64,000 nucleotides of DNA, from contig NZ_CM001558.1 in NCBI RefSeq assembly GCF_000281895.1, forward strand, positions 3,042,556-3,106,555, given 5' to 3'. Shown here one piece after another: positions 62,096-64,000 of this stretch. A model generated the notes under the pieces. It saw only the letters and a program-made list of their open reading frames with translations. It had not been told where the DNA came from and made no database searches. Made by a program: the position numbers and the translations under genes. Origin of the DNA: Pseudomonas fluorescens Q2-87. Its GTDB lineage: Bacteria > Pseudomonadota > Gammaproteobacteria > Pseudomonadales > Pseudomonadaceae. The stretch's first letter is position 1; every line of letters begins with the position of its first letter.

Positions 62096-62632
62096 TCAGC
62101 CGCCGGGATCGGTCACCTGGATGAACACCGAATACACCCCCAGCAGCACCCAGAAACTGGCAAAGATCCACGGGGTACGCAGCGAAAACAGCAGCGACTT
62201 GCGGTAGCCCTTGTGGGTCGATTCACGCTCGCTGAACAGCGGCGACTCGTCATAGACCAAGCCCATCAAGGGTTCGGCGCGCAACAGCTCGCTTTGTTTG
62301 AAATGCCAATGGTCGATGATCTCGTACGCCGCGCGGATGCCCGGCCAGGCGTTGAGCGAACTCAAGAAGCCCAGCAAGGCCAGCAATGGCGGCACGATCA
62401 GGGTAAACAGCTTGCCCCACTCAGGATTCAGATTGGCCATGCACGAGGCAAAGGCAATCACCAAAAAAGATTGGGCAGCCAGGTAGGCATCGGTTCGATT
62501 GGCCAGGATGCTGGTTTCGTACTGGATCTCCCGACGATAGAAATCCAGCCGCTCCTTGGGAGAGCCGAACAGCTTGGCGTTGTGTTCGGTCAGTTCTTCG
62601 TCCGGGGTCTGGCCGGTCAGGATCTTGGGCAT
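62096..62632 (-). CDS. Unknown membrane protein
   Basis: A 178-residue protein with an N-terminal soluble part (DEELTEHNAKLFGSPKERLDFYRREI), two hydrophobic segments in the middle (about 50-95) and one near the end (about 150-172). It could belong to the RipA/YqjE-like class of small membrane proteins, but I do not recognise it firmly. It converges with the antiporter gene, 22 bases apart. Confidence 0.65.
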   Translation of the reverse strand: MPKILTGQTPDEELTEHNAKLFGSPKERLDFYRREIQYETSILANRTDAYLAAQSFLVIAFASCMANLNPEWGKLFTLIVPPLLALLGFLSSLNAWPGIRAAYEIIDHWHFKQSELLRAEPLMGLVYDESPLFSERESTHKGYRKSLLFSLRTPWIFASFWVLLGVYSVFIQVTDPGG

Positions 62633-62782
62633 TGCGCGGAGGGTTCCTCGGCGATGATTGGGACTTATTAGGAAACCCGCGACCGGGCAAGTTCAAGCCA
62701 ATGGACCAAAGGCGCAGCGGATTCAACGAAACGCTCGCAGGCCGTCAGGGTCAGAAGATCGTCGAGGCCTGAGGACCTGAGT

Positions 62783-63013
62783 GTGGATTATCTTGGATGG
62801 GTGCAATGGCCGGCGATGGCCGTCACGGTACTGGCCGCCTGGTTGATCGGCTCCCGCCAGCCGCGGCGGCGGGTGGCGGGGTTCAGTTGTTTTATCGCCA
62901 GCAATATCTTGTGGGTGGTCTGGGGGCTTCATACCGACGCGTATGCGCTGATCGTGCTGCAGTTTTGCCTGTGTGCGATGAACTTGCGCGGGTTCAAGAA
63001 AAATACCGAGTAG
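62783..63013 (+). CDS. Small PQ-loop-like membrane protein
   Basis: A 76-residue protein, almost entirely hydrophobic with three short membrane segments. It uses a GTG start with GAGGAC eight bases upstream. The pattern WVQWPAMAVTVLAAWLIGS ... NILWVVWGLHTDAYALIV ... CAMNLRG resembles half-length PQ-loop/SWEET-type proteins, which would act as homodimers. Its role is unknown. It converges with the truncated kinase gene. Confidence 0.65.
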   Translation: MDYLGWVQWPAMAVTVLAAWLIGSRQPRRRVAGFSCFIASNILWVVWGLHTDAYALIVLQFCLCAMNLRGFKKNTE

Positions 63014-63048
63014 GCAGGTGCCCTGCGGCGAGCCAGGCTGTCCGGCTG

Positions 63049-64000
63049 CTAGCTGATCGTCTGCCCAATGATTCGCACCAGGTCGATCTGCTTGAACGGC
63101 TTGATCAACCGAGGCAACTGCGTGGCAAAGCCTTCCAGGCGCTCGGCATAACCGGTGGCCAGGATGATGGGCAGTGTCGGTTGCCGCTCGCGCAGCAGTT
63201 TCGCCAGTTGCGCGCCGTCCATCTGAGGCATGGCCATGTCGGTGATGACCAGATCGATATCCGGATGACGCTCGAGCAACTCCAGCGCCTGGGCACCCGA
63301 CGGCGCACAAATCACCCGGTGCCCGAGGTCTTCGATCAACAATCGGGTGCTGGTCAGCACCAGGCTGTCATCGTCCACCACCAGCACCAGCAATTCATGG
63401 ACCGGCTGCGGTTGTAGCGCTTGAACCGGCGAGTTGCCTGGCGCCGAATCGCCGGCAACCGGCAACCATAGCTCGGCGGTGGTGCCCGTGCCCTTCTGGC
63501 TCTTGAGCGTCAAGCGCCCACCCAATTGCTCGGCCAGGCCATGGACCATGGATAACCCCAGCCCTGTGCCCTTGCCGACGCCTTTGGTGGTGAAAAAAGG
63601 ATCGATGGCCGACGCCAATGTCGCCTCATCCATGCCCTCGCCTTCGTCGACGATCGACAGGCAAACATAGCGCCCCGGTGGCATCGGCACATCTGTGGCG
63701 GTTCCGGTGTCCGGGCTCTCTTCGGCCGCGATCAGTATCCTACCGCCTTGAGGCATGGCGTCCCGGGCGTTGGTTGCCAGGTTGAGGATCGCCAGCTCTA
63801 ATTGGTTGATATCGGCCAAAACCGGCGGCAGTGACTCGGCGAAGCGGGTCTGGACATTGATCGAAGGCCCCATGGAGCTTCGCAACAAGCCGCTGATACC
63901 CTGCACCAGGACCGGCAGTTCCACTGATTCGTAGGTCAGTTTCTGCCTTCTGGCAAACGCCAGCATGCGTTGGGTCAGCGAAACGCCGCGTAGCGCTCCC
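63049..64000 (-). CDS. Hybrid sensor histidine kinase, C-terminal part (cut by window edge)
   Basis: The gene enters from the right edge; the visible 316 residues include GVSLTQRMLAFARRQ just after the phospho-His helix. They also contain the ATPase domain (NLATNARDAMPQGG; DEGEGMD; TKGVGKGTGLGLSMVHG) and a C-terminal receiver (VDDDSLVLTSTRLLIEDLG; phospho-Asp in LVITDMAMPQMDG). It resembles blue-light or PAS-type hybrid kinases, but the sensor region is outside the window. Confidence 0.93.
   Translation of the reverse strand, partial: GALRGVSLTQRMLAFARRQKLTYESVELPVLVQGISGLLRSSMGPSINVQTRFAESLPPVLADINQLELAILNLATNARDAMPQGGRILIAAEESPDTGTATDVPMPPGRYVCLSIVDEGEGMDEATLASAIDPFFTTKGVGKGTGLGLSMVHGLAEQLGGRLTLKSQKGTGTTAELWLPVAGDSAPGNSPVQALQPQPVHELLVLVVDDDSLVLTSTRLLIEDLGHRVICAPSGAQALELLERHPDIDLVITDMAMPQMDGAQLAKLLRERQPTLPIILATGYAERLEGFATQLPRLIKPFKQIDLVRIIGQTIS

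Overview
The window reads as a chromosomal segment of a Pseudomonas of the fluorescens complex. This is inferred from the high-GC codon use, the OprD-type porin, the Pseudomonas-style REP elements (TGTGGGAGCG... and TGTGGCGAGGGAGC...), the orphan VgrG island and the LigD domain order. There is no rRNA, tRNA, CRISPR array, insertion sequence or integrase. The right edge cuts through a hybrid sensor kinase.

Layout. 0-2.4 kb: HPP membrane protein and UDP-glucose dehydrogenase. 2.4-8.0 kb: two closely similar LysR regulators bracket an NTF2-like protein and a DUF1445 hydro-lyase, followed by a divergent OprD porin and a TetR regulator with a perfect palindromic operator. 8.1-10.2 kb: a small AT-richer accessory islet with a frameshifted lipoprotein gene, a small protein with a HEPN RNase-type motif, and a convergent gene that looks like a proteasome-type Ntn hydrolase. 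10.2-15.1 kb: two tandem NTF2/lumazine-binding-like proteins, an Old Yellow Enzyme with a TetR/NemR-like operator, a dicarboxylate symporter, a VOC protein and a LysR regulator. 15.3-16.6 kb: two tandem paralogous membrane proteins. 16.6-20.8 kb: an iron alcohol dehydrogenase plus SLC23-like permease operon, with a sigma-54 promoter and an upstream sigma-54 activator gene.

20.9-30.6 kb: a LysR regulator faces a long run of genes that looks like one catabolic unit: argininosuccinate-lyase-like enzyme, polar amino-acid ABC transporter (permease, ATPase, binding protein), two polysaccharide-deacetylase-fold hydrolases, an MmgE/PrpD protein and an MFS transporter. The substrate is unknown, and this is the best candidate for an undescribed pathway. 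30.7-40.2 kb: an orphan type VI secretion island (VgrG, DUF6484, DUF2169, a ketosynthase-fold protein without its catalytic residues, a PAAR-like protein with a GHH/HNH nuclease end, a probable immunity protein, and a TIGR02270 HEAT protein), with an unrecognised gene facing away from it.

40.3-49.8 kb: housekeeping and peripheral metabolism: an IorAB-type molybdenum hydroxylase, a secreted epoxide-hydrolase-like protein, a MalY/PatB aminotransferase, a VOC protein, an SDR, DUF421, CinA and Yip1 proteins. REP elements lie between these genes. 49.9-54.1 kb: a very large CheB-CheR-PAS-histidine kinase-receiver fusion. 54.2-60.4 kb: a tightly packed minus-strand operon (heme-oxygenase-like iron enzyme, methyltransferase, GCS2-type ligase, DNA ligase D). 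60.7-64 kb: a cation/proton antiporter, two small membrane proteins and the kinase cut by the edge. All assignments come from reading the sequence; no database search was run.
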